A stretch of 43,661 bases of DNA from an uncultured beta proteobacterium. GTDB lineage: Bacteria > Pseudomonadota > Gammaproteobacteria > Burkholderiales > Burkholderiaceae. Location: positions 1-43,661 of the forward strand of contig CAIQHU010000180.1 in the NCBI GenBank assembly GCA_903871735.1. Direction: 5' to 3'. Every line of letters begins with the position of its first letter. The first letter of the stretch is position 1. The translations under genes and the position numbers were made by a program. This document shows positions 16,924 through 25,423 of the stretch, piece by piece. The notes beneath the pieces were generated by a model. That model searched no databases and had not been told where the DNA came from. It saw only the letters and a list, made by a program, of their open reading frames with translations.

Positions 16924-17685
16924 TCAAAAAGCAAAACGGCTTGAACCGCCATCTACTGGGATGACCGTACCCGTGATGTAACTTGCTAATGGGGATGCTA
17001 AAAATAACGCCAAAGCAGCGATTTCAGCTGGCTCACCAAACCGGCCTATTGGAATTTCTTGCTTGGCGTACTCTAATTCGCTCTCAAGCGTAGGATATCG
17101 CTTCTGAATTTGCTCCGTCCGGATTCGTCCAGGCTGTAAGCTATTGACTGTAATCCCAAATGGCGCGACTTCTCTAGATAAGCCCTTGGCCCACACATGA
17201 ATGGCGGCCTTTGCAGTAAAGGCTGCATTTAACATACGCGGCTCTGATGTGCCAGTAAAGGTAACAATTCGTCCCCACTGGTTGTCCTTCATACTGGGTA
17301 TAAGTGCATGCGTTAATTCTCGAATACGGAAAAAGTTCAGTGTCATCCCCTCTAACCACTGCTCTTTTGTGGCATCAAAGTCAATCGGCCGACTCCCACC
17401 AGCTGCATTCATCAAAATATCAACTCTTCCCATGGTTCGAAGTGCCTCTGCAGCAACGCGCTCAGGTTCGCCATCCATTGAAAAATCTGCAGAAAATGGA
17501 ATCACCTGCGCCGCATTGGGATAGTCTAATGAAATTTCGGCATTTAAAGCCTCTACTAAAGCACCTCTCCTAGCCACACCAAAAACTGTTACGCCCTCTA
17601 AAGCCAATAACTTGGCAGTTGTCCTACCAATCCCTTGGCTTGCGCCAGTTACTAAAGCGGTTTTACCTTTTAAACCCCAATCCAC
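16924..17685 (-). CDS. SDR-family oxidoreductase with degenerate active site
   Basis: A 253-residue short-chain dehydrogenase/reductase with the cofactor motif TGASQGIG (residues 13-20), NAAGG near 93-97 and a C-terminal PVDGGSS. The start is GTG 17685 with AGGAG 5 bases upstream. The active-site region reads TGTSEPRMLNAAFTAKAA: Lys159 is present, but the catalytic Tyr position is Ala155, and the Ser-to-Tyr spacing is about five residues shorter than usual. Related SDRs without YxxxK exist, so it may use another mechanism. It is the first gene of the SDR-amidohydrolase-Bug-ADH operon. Confidence 0.82.
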   Translation of the reverse strand: MDWGLKGKTALVTGASQGIGRTTAKLLALEGVTVFGVARRGALVEALNAEISLDYPNAAQVIPFSADFSMDGEPERVAAEALRTMGRVDILMNAAGGSRPIDFDATKEQWLEGMTLNFFRIRELTHALIPSMKDNQWGRIVTFTGTSEPRMLNAAFTAKAAIHVWAKGLSREVAPFGITVNSLQPGRIRTEQIQKRYPTLESELEYAKQEIPIGRFGEPAEIAALALFLASPLASYITGTVIPVDGGSSRFAF

Positions 17686-17810
17686 GCTGACTCCTATCGA
17701 TTATTTATCCGCACCATTTCAATAAAATGGGTTTTTCGTTTAAAGTGTGTATGAAACTAAAGAATAAAAATATTAGCACATCAAGCAATTTCTGAAATCG
17801 AAAGGTTGTC

Positions 17811-18803
17811 ATGCACCATAAAAAAATTTCACGCTCACAGAGTTTTTTTTATTTAGTAATATCGATTGGCCTATTTTGGCCTACCAGTGAAGGTATTTCG
17901 CAAACAAAATACCCAAGTCGAACAGTCACCATCGTTGTTACTAATCCTCCAGGGGGTGGTACTGACGCATTTGCACGATTTATTGCGCAAGGGCTGTCCA
18001 CCAAGTTTGGACAATCAGTTATTGTAGACAATAAACCGGGTGGCAATCATACTATTGGTGCTGAATATGTAGCTCGAGCACAACCAGATGGATACACGAT
18101 ACTTCTTGGTTATACGGCCACACATAGCATCAATCCAGTTTTGTCCAAACTGAAGTATGACCCAATCAAAGATTTTGAACCAATTGGTATGATTGCCTTT
18201 TCTCCAACCCTCATGGTAGTTAACGCGAATCTACCAATAAACAATGTGAAAGAATTGGTAGCTCTGCTTAAATCAAAACCTGGCACAGTCAATTTTGCTT
18301 CTGCTGGCAAAGGCTCAGCACCACACTTTGCCGGAGAATTATTCAAAATCTCTACTGGCACAGATATTTTGCATGTGCCCTACAAAGGAGCAGCTCCAGG
18401 AGTTATGGATACGATTGGTGGGACTACCCAAATCATGTTTCCCAGCCTCTTTACCGCGTATCCGCATGTCAAAGCAGGCAAACTAAAAGCGATGGGTATT
18501 GCCGGTGAAAAGCGCTCTAAAGCGGTGCCGGATATTCCAACTCTAGCAGAGCAAGGCATCCCTGATGTCAATGTCCCTCAATGGTATGGCCTCTTCGCTC
18601 CAGCTAACACGCCACCTGCCATTATTCAACTTCTCAATAAAGAAATGAATCTTATCCTGAGCGATCCTGTAGTTGAAAAGAAAATTGAAGACCAGGGCGC
18701 TGAAGTAGAAACAAGCTCACCAGAACAACTTAAACAGTTTGTTCAAAAGGAATTAATTCGCTGGAAAAATGTTGTTGCAAAAACCAAAATCATGCCAGAC
18801 TAA
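17811..18803 (+). CDS. Bug/TctC-family periplasmic substrate-binding protein (6)
   Basis: A 330-residue Bug/TctC receptor with a signal peptide ending at GISQ (about residue 31). Landmarks: VTIVVTNPPGGGTDAFAR, VDNKPGGNHTIG, QPDGYTILLG, LHVPYKGAAPGVMDTIGG and WYGLFAPANTPP. GAAAGG lies about 6 bases before ATG 17811. A PrpB-like lyase follows 50 bases later, so uptake may feed a C-C lyase step. The promoter region is shared with the divergent SDR operon. Confidence 0.92.
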   Translation: MHHKKISRSQSFFYLVISIGLFWPTSEGISQTKYPSRTVTIVVTNPPGGGTDAFARFIAQGLSTKFGQSVIVDNKPGGNHTIGAEYVARAQPDGYTILLGYTATHSINPVLSKLKYDPIKDFEPIGMIAFSPTLMVVNANLPINNVKELVALLKSKPGTVNFASAGKGSAPHFAGELFKISTGTDILHVPYKGAAPGVMDTIGGTTQIMFPSLFTAYPHVKAGKLKAMGIAGEKRSKAVPDIPTLAEQGIPDVNVPQWYGLFAPANTPPAIIQLLNKEMNLILSDPVVEKKIEDQGAEVETSSPEQLKQFVQKELIRWKNVVAKTKIMPD

Positions 18804-18853
18804 TTCTTTCAAATTATGTACTTAACGCAACCTAAATACCTACTAAAGTAAAC

Positions 18854-19738
18854 ATGTCCTTTACTTCTCCTGGCCTCCTTTTTAAAAGTGCGCTCAAGCT
18901 CGAATCGCCTTTACAAATAGTCGGTGCCATCAATGCAAATCATGCTCTACTTGCTCAACGAGCAGGCTACGAGGCCATCTACTTGTCTGGGGGTGGTGTC
19001 TCCGCAGGCTCTCTTGGTCTTCCAGATCTAGGTATTTCTAATTTAGATGATGTCTTAACGGATGCGCGACGAATTACCGATATTTGCCCTTTGCCACTGC
19101 TAGTAGATGTTGATACTGGCTTTGGATCTTCTGCATTTAACATTGCCAGAACAGTCAGGTCCATGGAAAAAGCCGGTGTTGCTGCTATTCATATCGAGGA
19201 TCAAGTTGGGGCAAAACGTTGTGGCCATCGCCCGAATAAAGAAATCGTTAGCGCCCAAGAGATGGTTGATAGAATCAAGGCGGCAGTGGATGCACGAACA
19301 GATCAGGATTTTGTAATTATGGCAAGGATAGACGCCCTTGCCGTTGAGGGCATGAATGCAGCACTAGACCGAGCGATGCTTTGTGTTGAAGCAGGTGCTG
19401 ATATGATTTTTCCGGAAGCTATTACTGAGCTAGAGCAGTTTAGGCAATTTGTTGATCATACAAAGGTCCCCATCCTAGCGAACATAACTGAGTTCGGTAA
19501 AACACCCTTATTTACTCTGGATGAGTTGCGCAGTGCAAGAGTGAGTATTGCACTATACCCTCTCTCCGCATTTAGGGCTATAAACCGCGTCGCAGAAACG
19601 GTTTATCAATCTATTCGCAAAAATGGCTCGCAACAAGAAGTAGTTAAGTTGATGCAAACGCGTGATGAACTTTATGATCGGATTAATTATCATGCTTATG
19701 AACAAAGCCTTGATGCTATTTTTCAACAAGAAAAATGA
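18854..19738 (+). CDS. prpB: Isocitrate lyase/PEP mutase superfamily; 2-methylisocitrate lyase-like
   Basis: A 294-residue cytoplasmic TIM-barrel lyase. The loop signature KRCGH (residues 121-125, active-site Cys123), the metal-binding DVDTGFG (Asp85, Asp87) and [14 protein letters not shown] match PrpB, which cleaves 2-methylisocitrate to succinate and pyruvate. Members close to PrpB may accept other alkyl-isocitrates or alkylmalates, and no prpC, acnD or prpD gene is near, so the substrate is less certain than the family. A decayed PrpF homologue lies directly downstream, which supports an original role in a methylcitrate- or aconitate-like pathway. It probably shares a transcript with Bug(6). 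Confidence 0.82.
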   Translation: MSFTSPGLLFKSALKLESPLQIVGAINANHALLAQRAGYEAIYLSGGGVSAGSLGLPDLGISNLDDVLTDARRITDICPLPLLVDVDTGFGSSAFNIARTVRSMEKAGVAAIHIEDQVGAKRCGHRPNKEIVSAQEMVDRIKAAVDARTDQDFVIMARIDALAVEGMNAALDRAMLCVEAGADMIFPEAITELEQFRQFVDHTKVPILANITEFGKTPLFTLDELRSARVSIALYPLSAFRAINRVAETVYQSIRKNGSQQEVVKLMQTRDELYDRINYHAYEQSLDAIFQQEK

Positions 19739-19755
19739 TTGCGGTATCAATAAAA

Positions 19756-20045
19756 ATGTACCTAATTTGTCTTTTTTAAATAATGCTCTGGAAATTTCTG
19801 CGCATTCTTATTGGCAAATGATGTTGATTGATGCGGAGCAACTCGGTAAAACTGGTCATGAAACTGCTTCTGAATTAGATCAAGATTTAGAACACCCTAC
19901 CGGTAAAATGACAATCGATCTCGCTACTAGTCTTAGTAACTCCAATCCTGTTATTCGAAAAGCTGTGCTGGTTCGAACTGCGTGCAAAGTCTTTGAAGGG
20001 TATTCGTGTTTCCCCAAAACTATCTGGGTAAACAATCTCACATGA
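19756..20045 (+). pseudogene. Remnant of a PrpF-family isomerase
   Basis: An open frame continuing from within prpB ends at TGA 20043-20045. Its residues read like two separated pieces of PrpF/DUF453 (2-methylaconitate isomerase/4-oxalomesaconate tautomerase): MLIDAEQLGKTGHETASELD, matching the middle of the family, joined directly to EHPTGKMTIDLA and VRTACKVFEGY, matching the C-terminal HPSG and RTARxLMxG motifs. About half the protein at the N-terminus and roughly a hundred central residues are absent. The frame is still open, and its TGA overlaps the next ATG (ATGA), so it may be translated. The left boundary is approximate; ATG 19818 is the first reasonable start. The family match is from memory of motifs. 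Confidence 0.6.
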
Positions 20046-21265
20046 AAACGAAAGAGATCCCTATCGTTCTTGACTATGCTCAATTGGCGCCAGAGCGAGA
20101 GCTGTGCACAGATTGTGGGATCTCCCGGACAACTGAACCCAAAAGATGTGGGACTGCCTGCCAATTTATTCATCCTCAATATGAATCCCTAGAACAAAAA
20201 ATTCACGGTAAAACGCGCACTGAACAGGGTGAAGATGCTCTATTTTTTGGCTCTTTTAGACAGATGTACCGAGCTAAATTAAAAAATCCACTCCCCGGTG
20301 CACAGTGGACTGGAATAACTACAAGCCTAGGAGAGAAGCTTCTAGAAACAAACCAAGTAGATGCTATTCTGACTATGGCACCAGATGCGCTTGACCCGTG
20401 GAAACCAACGCCAATCTTAATTACCCAAAGTACAGATATGGTAAAGGCCAGAGGTATGCGAATGGGCTACGCTCCATTATTAGCTCTTCTAGATGTAGCT
20501 AAAGAGAAAGGTTATAAGCGTCTGGGGATTATAGGTATACCTTGTCAAGTCTATGCGCTACGCGCACTTGAAAAAGAATTATCCCTCGAGCAGTTATTCG
20601 TGATCGGAACGCCTTGCTCCGACAACACAACAACCGCCAATTTTCATGAATTCTTACAATTAATTGATCCTCAACCAGAAACAATTACCTATCTTGAGTT
20701 TCGAGCAGACTATCATGTGGAACTACGATTTTCCAATGGTAAGAAAAAACTCATCCCTTTTTTAAAATTGCCCCTATCTAAACTTCGACCAGATTTTTTT
20801 CCACTAACCTGTAGAACCTGCGTTGATTACACCAATACCCTTTCTGATATCACCATTGGATATATGGGAGGAACCGGCGAGCAGTGGCTCATCGTTCGCA
20901 ACGAACGCGGGGAGAATTTACTCTCGATGCTAGGTGATAGCGTCACCTTAAGCTCTCCCGAAAGTGCTGGTAACCGGTTCGGGCCAGTCAAAGGATTTAT
21001 GAAAAATGTCGAACTCGCTGCTGGCGGACTACCCCTTCGGCAAATGCCTGATTGGTTACGCCCTATTGTGGCTTGGCTAATGCCTAAAATAGGCCCAAGA
21101 GGTCTTGAATTCGCTAGAGCTCGGGTTGAAATGAAGGCGATTGAAACAGTCTTACATTTACGCCGAGAGATGCCCAAGAAGATTAAAAATATGGTTCCTA
21201 ACCATGTTTGGAAGTTAACGAAGCACTATGGCCTACAACCCAAATCCGATGAGCTGAATCAATGA
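20042..21265 (+). CDS. BciB/FrhB-family (F420 hydrogenase/dehydrogenase beta-subunit type) iron-sulfur flavoprotein
   Basis: A 407-residue cytoplasmic protein of the FrhB/FdhB family. The start is ATG 20042, overlapping the stop of the prpF remnant as ATGA; a farther start at 20006 would add 12 residues. The N-terminal Cys set (Cys22, Cys25, Cys36, Cys40), then KNPLPGAQWTGI, RLGIIGIPCQVYALRA, GTPCSDN, CRTCVDY and DITIGYMGG resemble BciB, the ferredoxin-dependent 8-vinyl reductase of divinyl (proto)chlorophyllide, and the chlorophyll HCAR reductase. BciB binds Fe-S clusters and FAD. No bacteriochlorophyll genes are in the window, and the neighbours are PrpB and Bug genes, so it more probably reduces another substrate; this is inference. 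Confidence 0.8.
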   Translation: MKTKEIPIVLDYAQLAPERELCTDCGISRTTEPKRCGTACQFIHPQYESLEQKIHGKTRTEQGEDALFFGSFRQMYRAKLKNPLPGAQWTGITTSLGEKLLETNQVDAILTMAPDALDPWKPTPILITQSTDMVKARGMRMGYAPLLALLDVAKEKGYKRLGIIGIPCQVYALRALEKELSLEQLFVIGTPCSDNTTTANFHEFLQLIDPQPETITYLEFRADYHVELRFSNGKKKLIPFLKLPLSKLRPDFFPLTCRTCVDYTNTLSDITIGYMGGTGEQWLIVRNERGENLLSMLGDSVTLSSPESAGNRFGPVKGFMKNVELAAGGLPLRQMPDWLRPIVAWLMPKIGPRGLEFARARVEMKAIETVLHLRREMPKKIKNMVPNHVWKLTKHYGLQPKSDELNQ

Positions 21266-21345
21266 TTTACTGGATCATCGGTTTTCCTTACAAAAATTAC
21301 AAAATCGGTTAATCTATCTCAATTAGATATTTAATTGGAGAACCT

Positions 21346-22353
21346 ATGAAGGCCGTTAACTTTTTTCAAAAAACAATTCTGACTCTGATCGGTATATTGC
21401 TGACTGGATCACTGTTTGCCCAAAACACTTTTCCGAATAGGCCAATTCGCTTTATTATTCCATTTCCTGCGGCCGGTGCAACAGATAATATTGCTAGACC
21501 CGTCGCAGCAGAAATAAATCGCGCCACCGGTTGGAACGTTGTGATCGAGAACAAACCAGGTGCTGGGGCAAACATTGGAGCAGATTTTGTCGCTAAATCA
21601 CCCAACGACGGTTATACCTGGCTCATGGCCTCCGTTGGTACTCATGGCATTAATCAACCCCTTTACAATCAAGGGAATTATCGATTGCCCTTTGATCCAA
21701 TTAAAGACTTTACGCCCATCACTCTAGTAGCTCAGCTACCAAATGTGCTCGTAGTAAACCCCGAATTTGCCACTAAAAATAAAATTAACTCTGTACAAGA
21801 TTTAATTAATTACGCTAAAGCAAATCCTGGCAAAGTAAATATGGCCTCTAGTGGCAGCGGAACTTCGATTCATATGTCTGGCGAGCTATTCAAATCCCTC
21901 ACCAAAACTTATATGCTGCACCTGCCCTATAAGGGAAGTAATCCAGCACTAACGGATTTAATCGCTGGCAATACCGATATCATGTTTGATAACCTGCCAT
22001 CCTCAATTAACTTTATTCGCGCTGGAAGACTCAAAGCTATCGCAGTGACAAGCTCTAAAAGAACGCCAGCATTTCCAGAATTGCCGACTATCGCAGAAGC
22101 TGCAAATCTTCCAAGCTATGAGGCGTCGTCTTGGTTTGGAATCGTGTTACCTGCCAATATGCCGCCAGATTTAGCAAACCGAATCAGTACCGAAGTGATT
22201 AAAGCTGTTAAAAGTCCAGCAGTTCGTGATCAACTGATTGCCATGGGGGCCGAACCGGTTGGGAATACCAATGCGCAATTTGCAGAGTTTATCAAACAAG
22301 AAATTGCTAAATGGACGAAGGTCGTGAAAGACTCTGGCGCAAAGGTGGAATGA
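21346..22353 (+). CDS. Bug/TctC-family periplasmic substrate-binding protein (7)
   Basis: A 335-residue receptor with a signal peptide ending FAQ (residue 26). Landmarks: [58 protein letters not shown] and [18 protein letters not shown] lies about 6 bases before ATG 21346. It is the last gene of the Bug-prpB-(prpF)-bciB-like-Bug series, so two receptors flank this cassette. A 10-bp hairpin after the gene separates it from the convergent ThDP enzyme. Confidence 0.92.
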   Translation: MKAVNFFQKTILTLIGILLTGSLFAQNTFPNRPIRFIIPFPAAGATDNIARPVAAEINRATGWNVVIENKPGAGANIGADFVAKSPNDGYTWLMASVGTHGINQPLYNQGNYRLPFDPIKDFTPITLVAQLPNVLVVNPEFATKNKINSVQDLINYAKANPGKVNMASSGSGTSIHMSGELFKSLTKTYMLHLPYKGSNPALTDLIAGNTDIMFDNLPSSINFIRAGRLKAIAVTSSKRTPAFPELPTIAEAANLPSYEASSWFGIVLPANMPPDLANRISTEVIKAVKSPAVRDQLIAMGAEPVGNTNAQFAEFIKQEIAKWTKVVKDSGAKVE

Positions 22354-22398
22354 GCAACCAACTTCTAAGTTCTTAGATTTTTCGTAAACGCATAACAA

Positions 22399-22432
22399 CC
22401 AGATGATCATCGTCTTTACCAAGATCATCTGG
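22399..22432. terminator. Hairpin at convergent junction
   Basis: CCAGATGATC (22399-22408) pairs perfectly with GATCATCTGG (22423-22432). It lies 46 bases after the Bug(7) stop and 3 bases beyond the ThDP enzyme stop. No strong T-run follows, so factor-independent termination is uncertain. Confidence 0.5.
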
Positions 22433-22435
22433 CAT

Positions 22436-24079
22436 TTAACTCAACTCCGAGAGGCGTTTAGTGGGCGTTATCGCCTCAGGATCAGTTACTAATTCAATAA
22501 TCGAACCCTGACTAGAGGCCAGCGCCTCTTGAAATGCCGCCTGAAACTGTTCTGTTTTCGTGATCTGAAATCCTAACATGTGATAACTGGCTGCTAATTG
22601 TACAAAATTCGGATTCGTTAAATTTGTTCCAGATATGCGCGATTTATACTCTCGCTCTTGATGCATACGGATGGTTCCAAACATGCCATTATTTAAAATA
22701 AGCACGATAATTTTTATGCCATAACGCATCGCTGTTGCCAGTTCTTGCGAATTCATCATAAAGTCGCCATCACCAGCAACGCATATTACACAACGATTTG
22801 GATAAGTCATTTTTGCAGCAATCGCTGCCGGCAAGCCATACCCCATCGAACCATTGACCGGAGCTAATTGCGTTTTAAATCCGCCGTAGCGATAAAACCG
22901 ATGTACCCAAGTAGCAAAGTTACCCGCACCGTTCGTAATAATTGCATCCTTAGGTATCCATGTCGATAGATCGGAGAAAATTTGTGCTAACTGGATTTCC
23001 CCAACAATTGGTAAGGGTTTTGAAAAAAGAATTTGATCTTCTCTAGCACTTTGGTAGCATCCGGGATCTGTCTGCAAACTCAAAGGATATTGCGATAAGG
23101 CTTTGACAAAAAGTATTGGCGAACAGTTTAGTGCAAAATCGGGACGATAAACGCTACCTAACTCCTGTGCACCTGGATGAATATGAATCATTGTCTGCCG
23201 GGGGTTCGGTATATCAAATAATGTATAGCCGCCAGTCGCCGCCTCACTTAAACGATCACCAATGACTAAAACTACGTCTGAGGCTTGGATCCGCTCGGTT
23301 AATTTAATATTTGCAGCAATGCCAATATATCCTGCAAATGATGGACTGTCGTTATCTACCAAGTCTTGGTAACGAAATGAAGTTGCTATTGGCACACATT
23401 GCTGATTTGCCCACTGCTCTAAGAGCGCACAGGATTCTTGATCCCAAGAACTGCCACCGACAATGACAAACGGACGCTTTGCACTACTAAACACTGCCAT
23501 CGCTTGCTCAAATGTCGCCTGGTCTAAGCCCGGTTGAACAATATGCGCCATTAGAGTGGGGTTTTCTTCGCCTAATGCAAACAACATATCCTCTGGCAAA
23601 GCCAAAACTACCGGTCCTTTTCGGCCAGCTTGCGCAATGTGGAAGGCCTTTGAAATATATTCATCGATTCGATCTACGCGATCAATACTACCAACCCACT
23701 TCGCGCATTCAGAAAACATCTGCCGAAAATCCATCTCCTGAAATGCTTCTCTACCAACCATCTCACTACTAACCTGACCAATTAATAAAACTAAAGGGGT
23801 GCTATCTTGATATGCAGTATGCACGCCAATAATGGCATTAGAAGCGCCAGGCCCCCGCGTAACTAATAAAACGCCTGGCTTACCCGTCAGCTTGCCATAG
23901 GCTTCAGCCATGTAGGCTGCACCACCCTCTTGGCGACAGGTAATAAAGTGCATTTTTCCTGCGTGTTCAACAAAGCCGTCCAATAAGGGCAAAAAACTTT
24001 CACCAGGAACGCCAAATGCAAACTCCACACCCTGCCTAAATAATGCATTCGCTAAAATCTTTCCGCCGTGCATCCGCAT
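22436..24079 (-). CDS. Thiamine diphosphate-dependent enzyme (acetolactate synthase/benzoylformate decarboxylase type)
   Basis: A 547-residue three-domain ThDP enzyme. The N-terminal pyrimidine domain has the catalytic Glu51 (CRQEGGAAYMAEAYG), a Rossmann-like central domain follows (VVLVIGDRLSEAATGGY), and the C-terminal ThDP motif is GDGDFMMNSQE ending in ILNN (about residues 434-463). Glyoxylate carboligase lacks that Glu, so this is not a classical Gcl. Acetolactate synthase-like or 2-keto acid decarboxylase activity is likely. It starts 2 bases after the aminotransferase stop, indicating a tight operon in which the aminotransferase could supply or use the 2-keto acid. Confidence 0.85.
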   Translation of the reverse strand: MRMHGGKILANALFRQGVEFAFGVPGESFLPLLDGFVEHAGKMHFITCRQEGGAAYMAEAYGKLTGKPGVLLVTRGPGASNAIIGVHTAYQDSTPLVLLIGQVSSEMVGREAFQEMDFRQMFSECAKWVGSIDRVDRIDEYISKAFHIAQAGRKGPVVLALPEDMLFALGEENPTLMAHIVQPGLDQATFEQAMAVFSSAKRPFVIVGGSSWDQESCALLEQWANQQCVPIATSFRYQDLVDNDSPSFAGYIGIAANIKLTERIQASDVVLVIGDRLSEAATGGYTLFDIPNPRQTMIHIHPGAQELGSVYRPDFALNCSPILFVKALSQYPLSLQTDPGCYQSAREDQILFSKPLPIVGEIQLAQIFSDLSTWIPKDAIITNGAGNFATWVHRFYRYGGFKTQLAPVNGSMGYGLPAAIAAKMTYPNRCVICVAGDGDFMMNSQELATAMRYGIKIIVLILNNGMFGTIRMHQEREYKSRISGTNLTNPNFVQLAASYHMLGFQITKTEQFQAAFQEALASSQGSIIELVTDPEAITPTKRLSELS

Positions 24080-24081
24080 TT

Positions 24082-25278
24082 CTAAGCTACCGAAGATTGC
24101 AAAACATTTTGGGCAGCAACTACCCCACTACTTTTTAATTGCACTCCAAAAATCTGCAAGCCCATCTCACAACCACTAATAGCAGCCATTAACGATAAAG
24201 CATTACAGTCACCTAAATGTCCAATCCGAAATACTCGTCCCTTTAATTTACCAAGACCAGTACCTAAGGATAAATTAAAACGCTCTAGAATGAGTTTACG
24301 CAATGCGTCTGCATCTACTCCCTCAGGCAATAAAACGCTTGTGACTACCGGAGAATATACTGCTGGGTCTTTACACAAGACTTCTAAGCCCCAAGCCTGA
24401 ATGGCTGCCCGGCAAGCTCTGCCCAATAATTCATGACGAGCAAAAACTTGATCTAAGCCCTCAGCTAAAATCATATCAATCGCCTCACTCAACCCATACA
24501 TCAAATTAGTAGCCGGTGTAGTTGGGTAATATCCCGTTTTGTTGGATTCTAAAATTTCATCCCAAGCCCAAAAGGCCTTCGGCAATTTTGCCACTTTACT
24601 GGCCTCAATCGCTTTTTGTGAAACCACGTTAAAAGCTAATCCTGGTGGTAACATCAAACCTTTTTGTGAGCCACTAATTGTGACGTCAACAGCCCATTCA
24701 TCATGCCGGTAATCCGCAGAGCCTAACCCAGAAATAGTATCTACCATGAGTAATGCTGGATGGCCAGCTCGTGAGATCGCTTCCCTTACAGCCGCAATGT
24801 CTGAAGTTACACCGGTAGATGTTTCATTATGAACAACGCAAACTGCTTTAATGTGATGCTGGGTATCTTGGCGTAAGCGTTCCTCAATTTTCTGAGCATC
24901 AACCCCGTATCTCCAACCTTCTAGGCCAGGCATGCCCAAAAACTCTGTTTGCAGGCCAAGTCGGTCTGCTAATCTTTTCCATAAACTGGCAAAGTGTCCA
25001 GACTCATACATTAAAACTAAATCACCTGGCGATAGGGTGTTTACTAAAGCAGCCTCCCAAGCACCTGTACCTGATGAGGGATAAATAATTACTGGACATA
25101 CTGTTTTAAAGATTTTCTTGATTTGAGTCAGCAACCTTAATCCAAATTCCCCAAATTCAGGACCGCGATGATCAATGGTTTGGTAACTAATTGCCCTTAA
25201 AATCCGCGAGGGAACAGGGCTAGGTCCCGGTATATGCAGAAAATGACGTCCCGATGGATGATTGTCGAGTTTTAACAT
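24082..25278 (-). CDS. Class V aminotransferase (serine/alanine-glyoxylate type)
   Basis: A 398-residue PLP enzyme. The N-terminal HIPGPSPVPSRIL and DHRGPEFGEFG motifs, SSGTGAWEAAL, the Asp of MVDTISGLGS, and the PLP lysine in SGSQKGLMLPPGL are those of the serine-glyoxylate/alanine-glyoxylate aminotransferase group. Typical reactions move an amino group from serine or alanine to glyoxylate, yielding glycine. AGAGGGG lies a few bases before ATG 25278. It is the promoter-proximal gene of a pair with the ThDP enzyme and is divergent from a glycolate oxidase-like gene, which is consistent with a glyoxylate/2-keto acid module. Confidence 0.85.
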   Translation of the reverse strand: MLKLDNHPSGRHFLHIPGPSPVPSRILRAISYQTIDHRGPEFGEFGLRLLTQIKKIFKTVCPVIIYPSSGTGAWEAALVNTLSPGDLVLMYESGHFASLWKRLADRLGLQTEFLGMPGLEGWRYGVDAQKIEERLRQDTQHHIKAVCVVHNETSTGVTSDIAAVREAISRAGHPALLMVDTISGLGSADYRHDEWAVDVTISGSQKGLMLPPGLAFNVVSQKAIEASKVAKLPKAFWAWDEILESNKTGYYPTTPATNLMYGLSEAIDMILAEGLDQVFARHELLGRACRAAIQAWGLEVLCKDPAVYSPVVTSVLLPEGVDADALRKLILERFNLSLGTGLGKLKGRVFRIGHLGDCNALSLMAAISGCEMGLQIFGVQLKSSGVVAAQNVLQSSVA

Positions 25279-25319
25279 GAGACCCCTCTTATTTTTATAA
25301 AATAAAACCTATTTTGATA

Positions 25320-25331
25320 GACCCTTGGGTC
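25320..25331. promoter_or_regulatory. Inverted repeat in a divergent promoter region
   Basis: GACCC-TT-GGGTC lies in the 145-base region between the divergent aminotransferase and FAD-oxidase genes, and CACT-TAT-AGTG follows about 7 bases later. They look like possible operator half-sites, but no regulator gene is adjacent. Confidence 0.3.
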
Positions 25332-25423
25332 AATCCAACACTTATAGTGGTTATTACTATACATCGTTTAGTGATTATTCCTATATATTGTGGTTGTATC
25401 CCAATCTTTTGAAGCTCCCCGCA

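Noticed and set aside
20042..21265. F420-dependent hydrogenase subunit
   Set aside because: No other hydrogenase subunits or F420 genes are near, and the motifs fit the BciB/HCAR branch better.
22436..24079. ThDP enzyme as glyoxylate carboligase (gcl)
   Set aside because: Gcl lacks the catalytic Glu, which is present here (Glu51).
25325..25423. N-terminal extension of the FAD oxidase from TTG 25325
   Set aside because: The added residues are Tyr/Ser-rich, unlike family N-termini, and cover an inverted repeat in the promoter region.
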